Assembly (NCBI GenBank): GCA_003818595.1
Contig: RPQV01000054.1
Coordinates: forward strand, 1 to 11,546
Length of the DNA stretch: 11,546 nucleotides
From: Calditrichota bacterium
GTDB lineage: Bacteria; Zhuqueibacterota; Zhuqueibacteria; Residuimicrobiales; Krinioviventaceae
Direction: 5' to 3'
The position numbers were made by a program, and so were the translations under genes. Each line of letters opens with the position of its first letter. The stretch's first letter is position 1. This document shows, in pieces, positions 1 through 6,395 of the stretch. The notes under the pieces were generated by a model. That model saw only the letters and a program-made list of their open reading frames with translations, did not search any database and was not told the origin of the DNA.

Positions 1-2
1 AG

Positions 3-407
3 GATGAACGCGCCAAGATTGAAATTTGGATTCGCGCTCATTATGATGATTTTGTCACGCGGGTCGCGGAAGGGCGAAAGATGACCAAGGAAGATGTCGA
101 TAAAGTCGGCCAGGGGCGATTTTACGCCGGCGTTGATGGTCGGAAGGCGGGTTTGGTGGATGACATCGGCGGGATGATGATGGCGCTCGATTTTGCCAGA
201 AAAGATGCCGGCATCGCCGACGATGAAGAGATCGAGATTCTCGAGATCCCGCGTTCTCGCGGTTTGATGTCGCTTTTACCCCTGCAGACAACCGTCGATA
301 AGCTGGCTGATGATCCAGTGATCCAGTATATCAAAACAATGGCAAAGAATCCTTACGAACCGGTTCCTGTTCTGGCGCCCGGGAGCTATCCGATGTTTGA
401 AAATTAG
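3..407 (+). CDS. sppA: Signal peptide peptidase SppA (protease IV family), C-terminal part
   Basis: The reading frame is open from base 3 and enters from the left edge, so only the last 134 residues are present. Members of this family are membrane-bound serine/lysine-dyad proteases that degrade cleaved signal peptides in the cytoplasmic membrane. The recognisable part is the C-terminal S49-family block: 'FVTRVAEGRKM', then 'GRFYAGVDGRKAGLVDDIGG' (codons about 38-57 of the visible part), which matches the family pattern GR-x-(Y/W)-x-G-x-x-A-x-x-x-GLVD-x-x-GG. The catalytic Ser and Lys would lie upstream, outside the window. After this block the chain continues with a segment rich in L, P and K and ends in 'SYPMFEN', a typical distance from the GLVD motif. 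An internal ATG at 81 is not the true start, because conserved family sequence runs on upstream of it. The next gene begins 12 bases downstream. Confidence 0.88.
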   Translation, partial: DERAKIEIWIRAHYDDFVTRVAEGRKMTKEDVDKVGQGRFYAGVDGRKAGLVDDIGGMMMALDFARKDAGIADDEEIEILEIPRSRGLMSLLPLQTTVDKLADDPVIQYIKTMAKNPYEPVPVLAPGSYPMFEN

Positions 408-419
408 AACGGAGACATT

Positions 420-1637
420 ATGAAAAAAATCCCGATTGTCCTGACAGCTGTTCTGCTTTTCGCAAATTGTGTACATAAACAAAAGGTGAATGGAATCATG
501 TTTAAGGATGATGTGGCTTTTCTACAAAAGTACATGGATGTCATTTTGTTGTCAAATCAAAATGCCCAGGCGCAAATCGCTGTCATTCCCGGCCTGCAGG
601 GACGAGTGATGACCAGCACCGCTGCCGGAGCCGACGGTCTGAGCTTCGGCTGGATGAATCGCGAACTCATCGCTTCGGGTGAAAACAATAAACACATCAA
701 CGCCTTTGGCGGTGAAGACCGTTTCTGGCTGGGTCCCGAGGGCGGTCAATTCTCAATCTTTTTCAAGCCCGGTGAGCCGTTCGACCTGGACCATTGGTGG
801 ACGCCGGAACCGATCAATGAAGGCGCCTATGCGGTGGTTGAACAAAACGATCGATCAGTGCATTTTCAAAAAGAAATGTCGCTGCTGAATTACTCAAACA
901 CGATATTTACGCTGTTGTTGGATCGCACAGTGCGGCTGCTGGATTTGCAGGATGTCGGCGACCGTTTCAATTATAGGTTTCCGCCGCAGCTTCAGGCCGT
1001 CGCGTTCGAGTCGCAGAATGTCATCAAGAATATCGGCCCGAAAAGCTGGGTCAAAGAGAGCGGACTTTTGTCGATCTGGATTCTGGGAATGTATCTGCCC
1101 TCACCCTCGACCACCATTGTTATACCCTTTCGCGCCGGATCGGAGCAGGAATTAGGTCCGAAAGTCAATGATGCCTATTTCGGCAAAGTGCCGGCGGATC
1201 GGCTGGCCCTGAGAGACAGTGTATTATTTTTCAGCGGTGATGGGCAATATCGAAGCAAAATCGGTATTTCTCCCCAGCGCGCCAAAAAAGTGTTGGGGAG
1301 CTATGACGCTCTCAACCACGTTTTAACCCTGGTGACTTTTTCAAAGCCTGAGCAGGCGTTTGATTATGTGAACTCGATGTGGGAAATCCAGGAAAATCCT
1401 TACGCGGGTGATGCGGTCAACAGCTATAATGACGGACCGGCCTCCCCGGGCGCCAAACCAATGGGCCCCTTTTATGAATTGGAAACGTCTTCTCCTGCCG
1501 CTGCCTTGGCGCCTGAGGAATCGATGGAGCACACCCATACAACGCTGCATCTTCAGGCATCTCCGGAACAATTGTCTCCGATTGCGCGGGCGTTGTTGGG
1601 AGTCGAGCTTGCGGAAATAACCTCAGCTTTGCCCTGA
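420..1637 (+). CDS. DUF6786-like lipoprotein, possible galactose-mutarotase-type fold
   Basis: A 405-residue exported protein of unknown function. The ATG at 420 follows a GGAG ribosome binding site at 411-414. The N-terminus is a lipoprotein signal: Lys-Lys, a hydrophobic stretch (residues 4-15), then 'LLFANC' with Cys17 as the probable lipidated residue. Asn at -1 is unusual for a lipobox. The mature part has the signature 'FGGEDRFWLGPEGGQFS' (residues 96-112), then 'WWTPEPINEGAY', then 'SGLLSIWILGMYLPSPST' near residues 218-235. From memory these blocks fit the family labelled DUF6786, found mainly in Bacteroidota and relatives and looking like a beta-sandwich sugar-binding or epimerase-like protein. 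The family name is recollection, not a search result. No catalytic residues can be assigned. It sits 12 bases after the SppA gene and is probably co-transcribed with it. A periplasm-facing or surface role in carbohydrate handling is a guess. Confidence 0.72.
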   Translation: MKKIPIVLTAVLLFANCVHKQKVNGIMFKDDVAFLQKYMDVILLSNQNAQAQIAVIPGLQGRVMTSTAAGADGLSFGWMNRELIASGENNKHINAFGGEDRFWLGPEGGQFSIFFKPGEPFDLDHWWTPEPINEGAYAVVEQNDRSVHFQKEMSLLNYSNTIFTLLLDRTVRLLDLQDVGDRFNYRFPPQLQAVAFESQNVIKNIGPKSWVKESGLLSIWILGMYLPSPSTTIVIPFRAGSEQELGPKVNDAYFGKVPADRLALRDSVLFFSGDGQYRSKIGISPQRAKKVLGSYDALNHVLTLVTFSKPEQAFDYVNSMWEIQENPYAGDAVNSYNDGPASPGAKPMGPFYELETSSPAAALAPEESMEHTHTTLHLQASPEQLSPIARALLGVELAEITSALP

Positions 1638-1702
1638 TAAATCACCAGGTGCACATAACGGATCGTTGTTGGATTGATATCTAGATTTTCGCGGGAGTTG
1701 GT

Positions 1703-2824
1703 GTGTCGAAAAAGATAAAATTACTTTTTAAAATCGGATATGTCTATCATAAAGCCGCTTTTGATCCGGTGATCGAATTGCTGCTTGACAATCCGCAATA
1801 TGACGTCTGGTTTTCGCTTGATATGGAGAAGAAGCGGCGATTCTTTTTTGACTTTCCCTATCGGGCCCACATCATCTCCGAATGGGAACAACAGGGTTAT
1901 CGCTTTACGCGGGAGACAAGAGGCTTTGACATTGTCATTGCGGGCGATACCCTGCGGAACTCTGCCGATTATGGCGTCGCCATGCTTTGCTTTTTGAATC
2001 ACGGCACCGGCATCAAAACGATCCTCTATCGTAATCTGGCGCGCGTTCCCCATGACAAATATCAGATATTTGTCGAAGGCCGTCATCGGGTCGAGGCACT
2101 CGCACGATCCGGACGCATAGGCAAAAATGAAGTTCATCTCATTGGTTTGCCCAAGCTCGATTATTATTTTCAGGGTCGATTCGATGATCGAGATTCGCTG
2201 CTCAGGCGATGGGGACTTGACCCTGTGAAAAAGAGCGTTTTATTCGCGCCCACCTACAAGCCGACCTGTCTCTATGAGGTAAAAGATGAGATTTTTGAAC
2301 AGACCCGCGAGTATAATCTGATCATCAAGCTTCATCCGTACAGCTGGATGGGGAAATATGCCCCTCATCGTCAACATCGTATTTATGAACGGCGAGTGAA
2401 AAAGTATCCTCATGCGGTGCTGCTGCCGTTCAGTGAATATAATATTGTCCCTTACTATGCCGTCGCTGATACACTCATCAGCGAAGCATCGAGTACGGTT
2501 TTTGATTTTTTGGCGCTGCGGAAATTCGGCATTGTCTATGATCTCCCCTGCGATCGGCTGAACCATTCTGACGGTGAACCGTTGCTGGAAATAGACAATC
2601 GCACCTTTTTAGAGGGTGCTTTTCCTCATATCAGCGAACCTCGGCACATCCAAGAAGCCGTGCATCTGGCACTGCATCCCTCCGAAGAGATGAAACAGCG
2701 AGCGGATGCTTATCGAGATGCTTTGTTCTATCAATTGGACGGCAAAGCAGCGCAGCGATTTGTTGAAAAAATGGAATCGTTATTTCATCAAGGCGGGCAT
2801 GAAAATGTCCCCACTATGGAGTGA
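1703..2824 (+). CDS. CDP-glycerol glycerophosphotransferase-like enzyme (TagB/TagF family)
   Basis: A 373-residue enzyme of the CDP-glycerol:poly(glycerophosphate) glycerophosphotransferase family (Glyphos_transf, PF04464). Family members move a phosphoalcohol (glycerol-P or ribitol-P) from its CDP-activated form onto a teichoic acid, capsule or other surface glycan at the inner face of the membrane. The visible family motifs, in order, are 'VLFAPTYKP' (179-187), 'NLIIKLHPYSW' with His211 in the conserved K-x-HP, and 'SEASSTVFDFLALRK' starting at Ser260, which stands for the usual D-x-SS. There is no signal peptide or membrane segment, so it is probably cytosolic or peripheral. The start is GTG at 1703, five bases after a GGGAG at 1693-1697. 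The polymerising members are much longer, so this one looks like a single-domain priming or decorating transferase. The next gene starts 3 bases after the stop and encodes a predicted CTP-dependent activating enzyme, which fits a shared pathway. The transferred alcohol cannot be told from sequence. Confidence 0.82.
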   Translation: MSKKIKLLFKIGYVYHKAAFDPVIELLLDNPQYDVWFSLDMEKKRRFFFDFPYRAHIISEWEQQGYRFTRETRGFDIVIAGDTLRNSADYGVAMLCFLNHGTGIKTILYRNLARVPHDKYQIFVEGRHRVEALARSGRIGKNEVHLIGLPKLDYYFQGRFDDRDSLLRRWGLDPVKKSVLFAPTYKPTCLYEVKDEIFEQTREYNLIIKLHPYSWMGKYAPHRQHRIYERRVKKYPHAVLLPFSEYNIVPYYAVADTLISEASSTVFDFLALRKFGIVYDLPCDRLNHSDGEPLLEIDNRTFLEGAFPHISEPRHIQEAVHLALHPSEEMKQRADAYRDALFYQLDGKAAQRFVEKMESLFHQGGHENVPTME

Positions 2825-2827
2825 GCC

Positions 2828-3646
2828 ATGAAAGCAGTCATTATTGCGGCAGGACAGAGCAGCCGCTTGTGGAAAAAAACAGATAAAACGCCGAAAACCC
2901 TGTTGCCCTATGGGAAAAAGACGATCTTGTCCACCATCATTCAAAATCTCAAAAAGAGCGGCATTTCCGAGATCATTTTGGTCATTGGTTGGGAGAAAGA
3001 GCGGATCATTGAGTACATAAAAAGCCATAAATCCTTTGGCTTGCCCATTCAATTTGTGGAAAATCCTGAATGGCGCCGAGGAAATGGGCTTTCGGTCTAT
3101 GCGGTGAAGCAGGCGGTCGGCAATGAGCCGTTTATTCTTTCCATGTGCGATCATATCGTGAGCCCTCAAGCCATCAAACGGCTCGTCAAATCGGGGAAAC
3201 GAAAGAATCTGCTGCTGGTGGACAAGCAGGTGGAGAAGGTATTCGACATTGATGACGCGACCAAAGTGGAAGTGAAAAAGAAAAAAATCGTCGCCATCGG
3301 CAAAGAATTAATTTATTATAACGCCATTGATTGCGGTATCTTTCGTCTGAATAAAAAATTCTTTCGCGCGATGAAAAAGCAGCTCGATGAGGGACAGGAA
3401 TCGATCAGCGCCGCGGTGACCGGGCTGATCGAAATGAATAATATGGCGGCTGTTAAGCTGAAAAAGTCAGAGTTTTGGATTGATATCGATACTCCGGAAT
3501 CCTATCAATTTGCTTTGGAGAGGCTGAAAGAGGGCGAAGAGCCGATTATGGAAGCGGGGGAAAGCAAATCTTCAAGTGATCAGGTGAGCAAGAAAGATCA
3601 CGCAAAGACGCAAAGAGCGCCAAGAAATCCCAAAGGAAGCAACTGA
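2828..3646 (+). CDS. Nucleotidyltransferase, CTP:inositol-1-phosphate cytidylyltransferase-like
   Basis: A 272-residue sugar/alcohol-phosphate nucleotidyltransferase. The N-terminus 'MKAVIIAAGQSSRL' carries the nucleotide-binding loop, with 'PKTLLPYG' at 22-29, 'GNGLSVYAVK' at 85-94, the metal-binding Asp108 in 'LSMCDHI', and a second acidic pair in 'WIDIDTPES' (Asp219, Asp221). 'GNG-S', 'M-DH' and the block 'FDIDDATKVEV...IGKEL..YNAIDCGIF' agree with my memory of the cytidylyltransferase half of archaeal and thermophilic bifunctional IPCT/DIPP synthases. Here there is no CDP-alcohol phosphatidyltransferase-type membrane domain, so only the activating half is present. It would make a CDP-alcohol (CDP-inositol or, as an alternative, CDP-choline like LicC). 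The domain ends near residue 237. The last 35 or so residues are a polar tail rich in Lys and Ser, part of it encoded by an intergenic-type repeat at 3599-3626. It lies 3 bases after the phosphotransferase gene, so the two are almost certainly one operon. Confidence 0.78.
   Translation: MKAVIIAAGQSSRLWKKTDKTPKTLLPYGKKTILSTIIQNLKKSGISEIILVIGWEKERIIEYIKSHKSFGLPIQFVENPEWRRGNGLSVYAVKQAVGNEPFILSMCDHIVSPQAIKRLVKSGKRKNLLLVDKQVEKVFDIDDATKVEVKKKKIVAIGKELIYYNAIDCGIFRLNKKFFRAMKKQLDEGQESISAAVTGLIEMNNMAAVKLKKSEFWIDIDTPESYQFALERLKEGEEPIMEAGESKSSSDQVSKKDHAKTQRAPRNPKGSN
3599..3626 (+). repeat. CGCAAAG-type interspersed repeat fragment inside a gene's 3' end
   Basis: The stretch reads CACGCAAAGACGCAAAGA and continues to 3626, with two CGCAAAG heptamers spaced by two bases. 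Short arrays of this kind ('...CGCAAAGACGCAAAG...') are familiar from memory as interspersed intergenic repeats in many bacterial genomes. Here it falls inside the open frame of the nucleotidyltransferase and supplies residues of the tail around 258-266 (His-Ala-Lys-Thr-Gln-Arg). The gene may have lost its original stop and read into the repeat. Confidence 0.5.
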
Positions 3647-3744
3647 TTATTGTTTCCTAATCATGACCATTGAATAGACGGCAATACATTAATTTAAGAA
3701 GCGTCCTTTGGCTCAATAACAGCGTTGCTTTCCCCAAAAAATAT

Positions 3745-3801
3745 CCGTTATTCCGATTTTTCGACAGCGCGGAATGATCTGCAGCAGCGCCTCGATAACG
3801 G
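3745..3801. other. Nested inverted repeats between convergent genes
   Basis: This lies in the 173-base gap between two convergent genes. CCGTTAT (3745-3751) is the inverse of ATAACGG (3795-3801), and the overlapping ATTCCG (3750-3755) is the inverse of CGGAAT (3770-3775). The transcript could fold into a loose hairpin on either strand and might help end transcription of both genes. There is no clean U-run after it, so a classical intrinsic terminator is not shown. The remainder of the gap holds no convincing gene. Confidence 0.25.
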
Positions 3802-3819
3802 CGGTTGTATCCAGCACAC

Positions 3820-5232
3820 TCACTGTTTATTCGGCATTTCCAGCCCAAAGCCGGAGACCTTGTCCTCCCGCTTGAGCAGAACAGCGAAAACCACACCCAG
3901 AACGCCCAAGAATGCCAGCATGATCAGGGGATTGGTATAATTATAGACAGCCCGACCTTCCCTGATCGCTTCTGCCGTGACGCCGGGATTGGAGATGTCC
4001 AGAACTTTGCCGATGAGGAGGGGAAATGCCCAGAGGCCGATATTCTGAATCGAAAACATGAGTCCATAGGCAGAACCGAGTCGCTGAGACGGCACCAATT
4101 TGGTCACTGACGGCCACATTGCTGCAGGGATCAACGAAAATGAGACGCCTAAAAGGAACATGGGGAAATATGGATTAATCGATGTGAATGCGAACATCAG
4201 ATGAACAATGACCAAAAGAATCGAGCCGTAGATCATCAGCGATGCACTTTTCCCCTTGCGATCCGTGATGGTGCCGAACAGGGGAGTAAATAAGATGGTG
4301 CCGAAGGGCAGAATCGAAACGATCAGTCCGGCCTGTTTGCTGCCCATGGTGAATTTATTGGCCAGCAGGTCCGGGGCATATTTGAGAAATGGAAAAACGG
4401 CGCTGTAAAATGTCACGCAGAGCAGGGTGATGAATATAAACGATTTATTGGTGATGATTTTCCCCAAATCCGCTATTCGGAAAACTTCAGCATCATCAGG
4501 AGGGTGAGTGCTGCTGATGAGATTATCCAGCTTACGGTCAAATATCATGTAGAAGGCAAATGTCAGCAATCCGATGAATAAGAGCAGAGCTCCGAACCAA
4601 ATGGCGATCGTCCAGTCGCCCGTTGGATTCAGTTTCGTCCAGCCGGCGACGGGTGAGGCGAGGTTGGGGGAGAGGATCATGGCGGCTGCCTGTCCCAATC
4701 GTCCAAAGGCCAAATTCATTCCCAATGCCAGCGCCAATTCCTTGCCGCTGAACCATTTGACAATGGCTTTTGAAAAGACCACCGAACTGGTTTCTGCTCC
4801 CAATCCGAAGAAGAAGAATCCCAGTGACATCATTTTCAGAGAAGGGGAGATGCCGGGCAAAAAGGAGGACATCAGCCGATAACCTGGGCCACCGTTGAGA
4901 AACAAGCTGCCGGCGCCATAAGCCGTCAACGCGGCGCCCAGCACCATGAACGCCGAGAACGCAAACCCGGTGATTCTAATCCCCAGCTTATCGAGGATGA
5001 TCCCGCCGATGACCGCCATCAGCAGGAAAACATTGGATATGCTGTAGGTGGACATGAAAAAACCATAATCAGTCGATGTCCACAGCAGTTTTTCCTGAAT
5101 GAGGCTTTTTAAGGGTGACAAGGCATCATAAAAATAATAACTCGCGAACATGGACATGCTGATCAATATCAGAATGGACCAGCGGTGAAGAACCGATGGT
5201 TGAAACGGAGGGCGGAGATGATGATCGGTCAT
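3820..5232 (-). CDS. MFS transporter, MFSD1-like
   Basis: A 470-residue major facilitator superfamily permease with about 12 membrane segments and a cytoplasmic N-terminus of about 17 residues. The loop between helices 2 and 3 has the MFS signature 'GGIILDKLGIR' (76-86), repeated in the second half as 'GTITDRKGKSAS' (near 318-329). Other marks are 'VKWFSGKELALALG' (near 156-169) and 'AAMWPSV.KLVP..RLGSAYGLMFSIQNIGL' (near 367-401). From memory these last two blocks closely resemble animal MFSD1, a lysosomal dipeptide carrier ('VKWFKGKELALA', 'ALWPMVAFVVPEHQLGTAYG'). Small-peptide transport is therefore possible, but the substrate is not proven. There is a hydrophilic central loop after helix 6. 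The ATG at 5232 follows AGGA with a good spacing (minus strand AGGAATCCTTATG), which fixes the start. The gene stands alone on the minus strand, convergent with the cytidylyltransferase gene. Confidence 0.85.
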   Translation of the reverse strand: MTDHHLRPPFQPSVLHRWSILILISMSMFASYYFYDALSPLKSLIQEKLLWTSTDYGFFMSTYSISNVFLLMAVIGGIILDKLGIRITGFAFSAFMVLGAALTAYGAGSLFLNGGPGYRLMSSFLPGISPSLKMMSLGFFFFGLGAETSSVVFSKAIVKWFSGKELALALGMNLAFGRLGQAAAMILSPNLASPVAGWTKLNPTGDWTIAIWFGALLLFIGLLTFAFYMIFDRKLDNLISSTHPPDDAEVFRIADLGKIITNKSFIFITLLCVTFYSAVFPFLKYAPDLLANKFTMGSKQAGLIVSILPFGTILFTPLFGTITDRKGKSASLMIYGSILLVIVHLMFAFTSINPYFPMFLLGVSFSLIPAAMWPSVTKLVPSQRLGSAYGLMFSIQNIGLWAFPLLIGKVLDISNPGVTAEAIREGRAVYNYTNPLIMLAFLGVLGVVFAVLLKREDKVSGFGLEMPNKQ

Positions 5233-5390
5233 AAGGATTCCTATTGTTTATGCAGTGGAAGAAACAAAACTATTTGGTTTAAAACAAGAGTTTTTTAACC
5301 GGCATTAAATAATGATTTGAATGAACAGCTTTTTCAAGGAGGAGAAGCGGCTCACTCCATAAGCTTTGGTTCATCCGGGCGCCGGACACG

Positions 5391-5415
5391 GACATGTCAC
5401 TCCTACGGAGTTTCT
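5391..5415 (-). repeat. Palindromic repeat unit 1 (minus orientation)
   Basis: Read on the minus strand it contains AACTCCGTAGGAGTGACATG. The core is a 5-bp stem, ACTCC/GGAGT, around a 3-base loop (5399-5411). Sixteen bases (5397-5412) are an exact inverse copy of unit 4 at 5591-5606. Confidence 0.75.
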
Positions 5416-5433
5416 CGGCTTTATTTTTGTCCG

Positions 5434-5463
5434 GTTATAAACATTCCACTCCTGACGGAGTGG
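5434..5463 (-). repeat. Palindromic repeat unit 2 (minus orientation)
   Basis: It has a 7-bp stem CCACTCC/GGAGTGG around TGAC (5446-5463), preceded on the + strand by TTATAAACATT. On the minus strand it reads as the same unit as the others: palindrome, then GGAATGTTTATAA. TATAAACATTCC (5436-5447) is an exact inverse of GGAATGTTTATA in unit 3. Confidence 0.75.
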
Positions 5464-5540
5464 GCAAGTTCTGCCGAACTCACAAATCAAGTTGAAAGGA
5501 ATTCATGGCGATTTTTAATCAACCTGACGTTATCTCTTTC

Positions 5541-5568
5541 CAATCCCGTAGGGATGGAATGTTTATAG
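5541..5568 (+). repeat. Palindromic repeat unit 3 (plus orientation)
   Basis: ATCCC-GTA-GGGAT stem (5543-5555) followed by GGAATGTTTATAG. The stem bases differ from units 1, 2 and 4, but the change is compensated on both arms, so the pairing is kept. That points to a conserved secondary structure. Confidence 0.75.
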
Positions 5569-5590
5569 CAAATCAATACCCAAAAGTCGG

Positions 5591-5618
5591 AACTCCGTAG
5601 GAGTGAAATGTTCTTATG
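5591..5618 (+). repeat. Palindromic repeat unit 4 (plus orientation)
   Basis: AACTCCGTAGGAGTGAAATG followed by TTCTTATG. ACTCC-GTA-GGAGT forms the stem. It is the exact inverse partner of unit 1 over 16 bases and closes the outer arm of the nested inverted arrangement. Confidence 0.75.
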
Positions 5619-5626
5619 TTTGTTTG

Positions 5627-5644
5627 ACCGACCCCGGGGTCGGT
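5627..5644. repeat. Perfect 18-bp GC-rich palindrome
   Basis: ACCGACCCCGGGGTCGGT is fully self-complementary with no spacer. It lies 9 bases after repeat unit 4, and may be the end part of the same repeat element or a protein-binding site. No run of T follows, so it is not an obvious terminator. Confidence 0.7.
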
Positions 5645-5810
5645 AAGAGAGCTGTTACTGCCGCCGTCTCAAGTGGGGGAGAACTCTTCTTGGTCTTTCT
5701 GCAAAATTTGGGGGGATATCCTGGATTTCTCTTCGTTTGGAATTTTCATTATTTATTGTTATCTTTATCAAATAAATTTAATAGGTTAGCCGTTCATACA
5801 GATTTCACTC

Positions 5811-6389
5811 ATGACATTGAATCTCCTTAGGTCGTTTAAAATCGAACAGGCCCTGGCACTTGCCGCGCGCGCGCATGAGGGTCAGCGGCGCAAGTCGGGC
5901 GATGTACCCTATATTGTTCATCCGTTGGCTGTGGGTTTCATTCTTCACGAGCAGGCCTGCGATGAGGATGTCATCATTACGGGCTTGCTTCATGATAGTG
6001 TTGAGGACAGTTTTGTGACGCTGAAACTGATCGAGCAGGATTTCGGCAGTCGCGTGGCCGAATGGGTTGATATCGTCACTGAGCATGATAAATCCGCGGT
6101 TTGGGAAATTCGTAAAAGGCGATTGTTGCTGGCGGTCAGCACAGCGCCCGTGGAAGCCAAGTATGTTTATTGTGCCGACAAACTGCACAATCTGCTGAGC
6201 ATGAAGAGAATGTTCGACGAGCATGGTCAGGAGATGTGGCGCCGTTTTTCCCGCGGGTATGAACAACAAAAATGGTATGCCGGTGCAGCGCTTGAATCGA
6301 TCAGCGCGAATGTCGCCGAACCAGAGCGCAAACCGATGTTTGCTGAATTTGAACGGCTGGTCAACGAGTTCTTCAATGATAAGGAATAG
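5811..6389 (+). CDS. Stand-alone SpoT-type HD hydrolase (small alarmone hydrolase-like)
   Basis: A 192-residue HD-domain protein like the hydrolase half of Rel/SpoT, which removes the 3' pyrophosphate from (p)ppGpp using Mn2+. The key residues are all visible: 'AHEGQRRKSGDVPYIVHPL' (21-39) with metal-ligand His37, 'LLHDSVEDS' (59-67) with His61-Asp62 and the catalytic Glu65-Asp66, and 'CADKLHNLL' with Asp123. The usual motif is LLHDVVEDT, so Ser63 and Ser67 are mild changes. There is no synthetase, TGS or ACT domain, and the length fits small alarmone hydrolases of the MESH1 type. A related nucleotide could also be the substrate. The start at 5811 lacks a clear Shine-Dalgarno sequence; the first conserved residues begin near 13, so the true start cannot be far away. 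The next gene begins 6 bases after the stop. Confidence 0.85.
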   Translation: MTLNLLRSFKIEQALALAARAHEGQRRKSGDVPYIVHPLAVGFILHEQACDEDVIITGLLHDSVEDSFVTLKLIEQDFGSRVAEWVDIVTEHDKSAVWEIRKRRLLLAVSTAPVEAKYVYCADKLHNLLSMKRMFDEHGQEMWRRFSRGYEQQKWYAGAALESISANVAEPERKPMFAEFERLVNEFFNDKE

Positions 6390-6395
6390 AGCTGA

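Larger units (their letters stand above)
5233..5810. other. Gene-free region with palindromic repeats, between divergent genes
   Basis: These 578 bases separate the divergent MFS and HD-domain genes and carry no credible gene; the open frames crossing it have no family signal and run through the repeats. From left to right it holds an AT-rich stretch just upstream of the MFS gene with an imperfect inverted repeat (GGTTTAAAA near 5276 and TTTTTTAACC at 5291-5300), a TCCGG-GCG-CCGGA stem at 5374-5386, four related repeat units between 5391 and 5618, a perfect GC-rich palindrome at 5627-5644, and a very AT-rich segment at 5745-5785. Promoters for both flanking genes must lie here. The AT-rich ends are the likely places, but I could not find a strong -35/-10 pair. 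Confidence 0.7.

Noticed and set aside
3713..3823. Minus-strand 36-codon frame starting at GTG that overlaps the stop of the MFS gene
   Set aside because: The overlap could mean translational coupling, but the product has no recognisable motif and the frame contains the inverted repeats at 3745-3801. It could be a gene remnant; the support is too thin to call.
3657..3896. Minus-strand 79-codon frame overlapping the MFS gene end
   Set aside because: Its first part is an out-of-frame reading of the MFS gene and the rest shows no protein-like pattern.
5336..5343. Strong Shine-Dalgarno-like AAGGAGGA in the intergenic region
   Set aside because: No start codon follows at a useful distance in a credible frame.
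5317..5568. Open frame of 83 codons in the gap upstream of the HD gene
   Set aside because: It runs straight through three of the palindromic repeat units, has no family signal and no start with a properly placed ribosome site; it is a chance frame.
5391..5618. Possible CRISPR array
   Set aside because: The repeats are short, palindromic, on both strands and unevenly spaced, with no run of direct repeats and no cas gene; this does not fit CRISPR.
5603..5830. Open frame of 75 codons ending inside the HD gene
   Set aside because: It begins within repeat unit 4, crosses the 18-bp palindrome, has no recognisable motif and overlaps the start of a well-supported gene.
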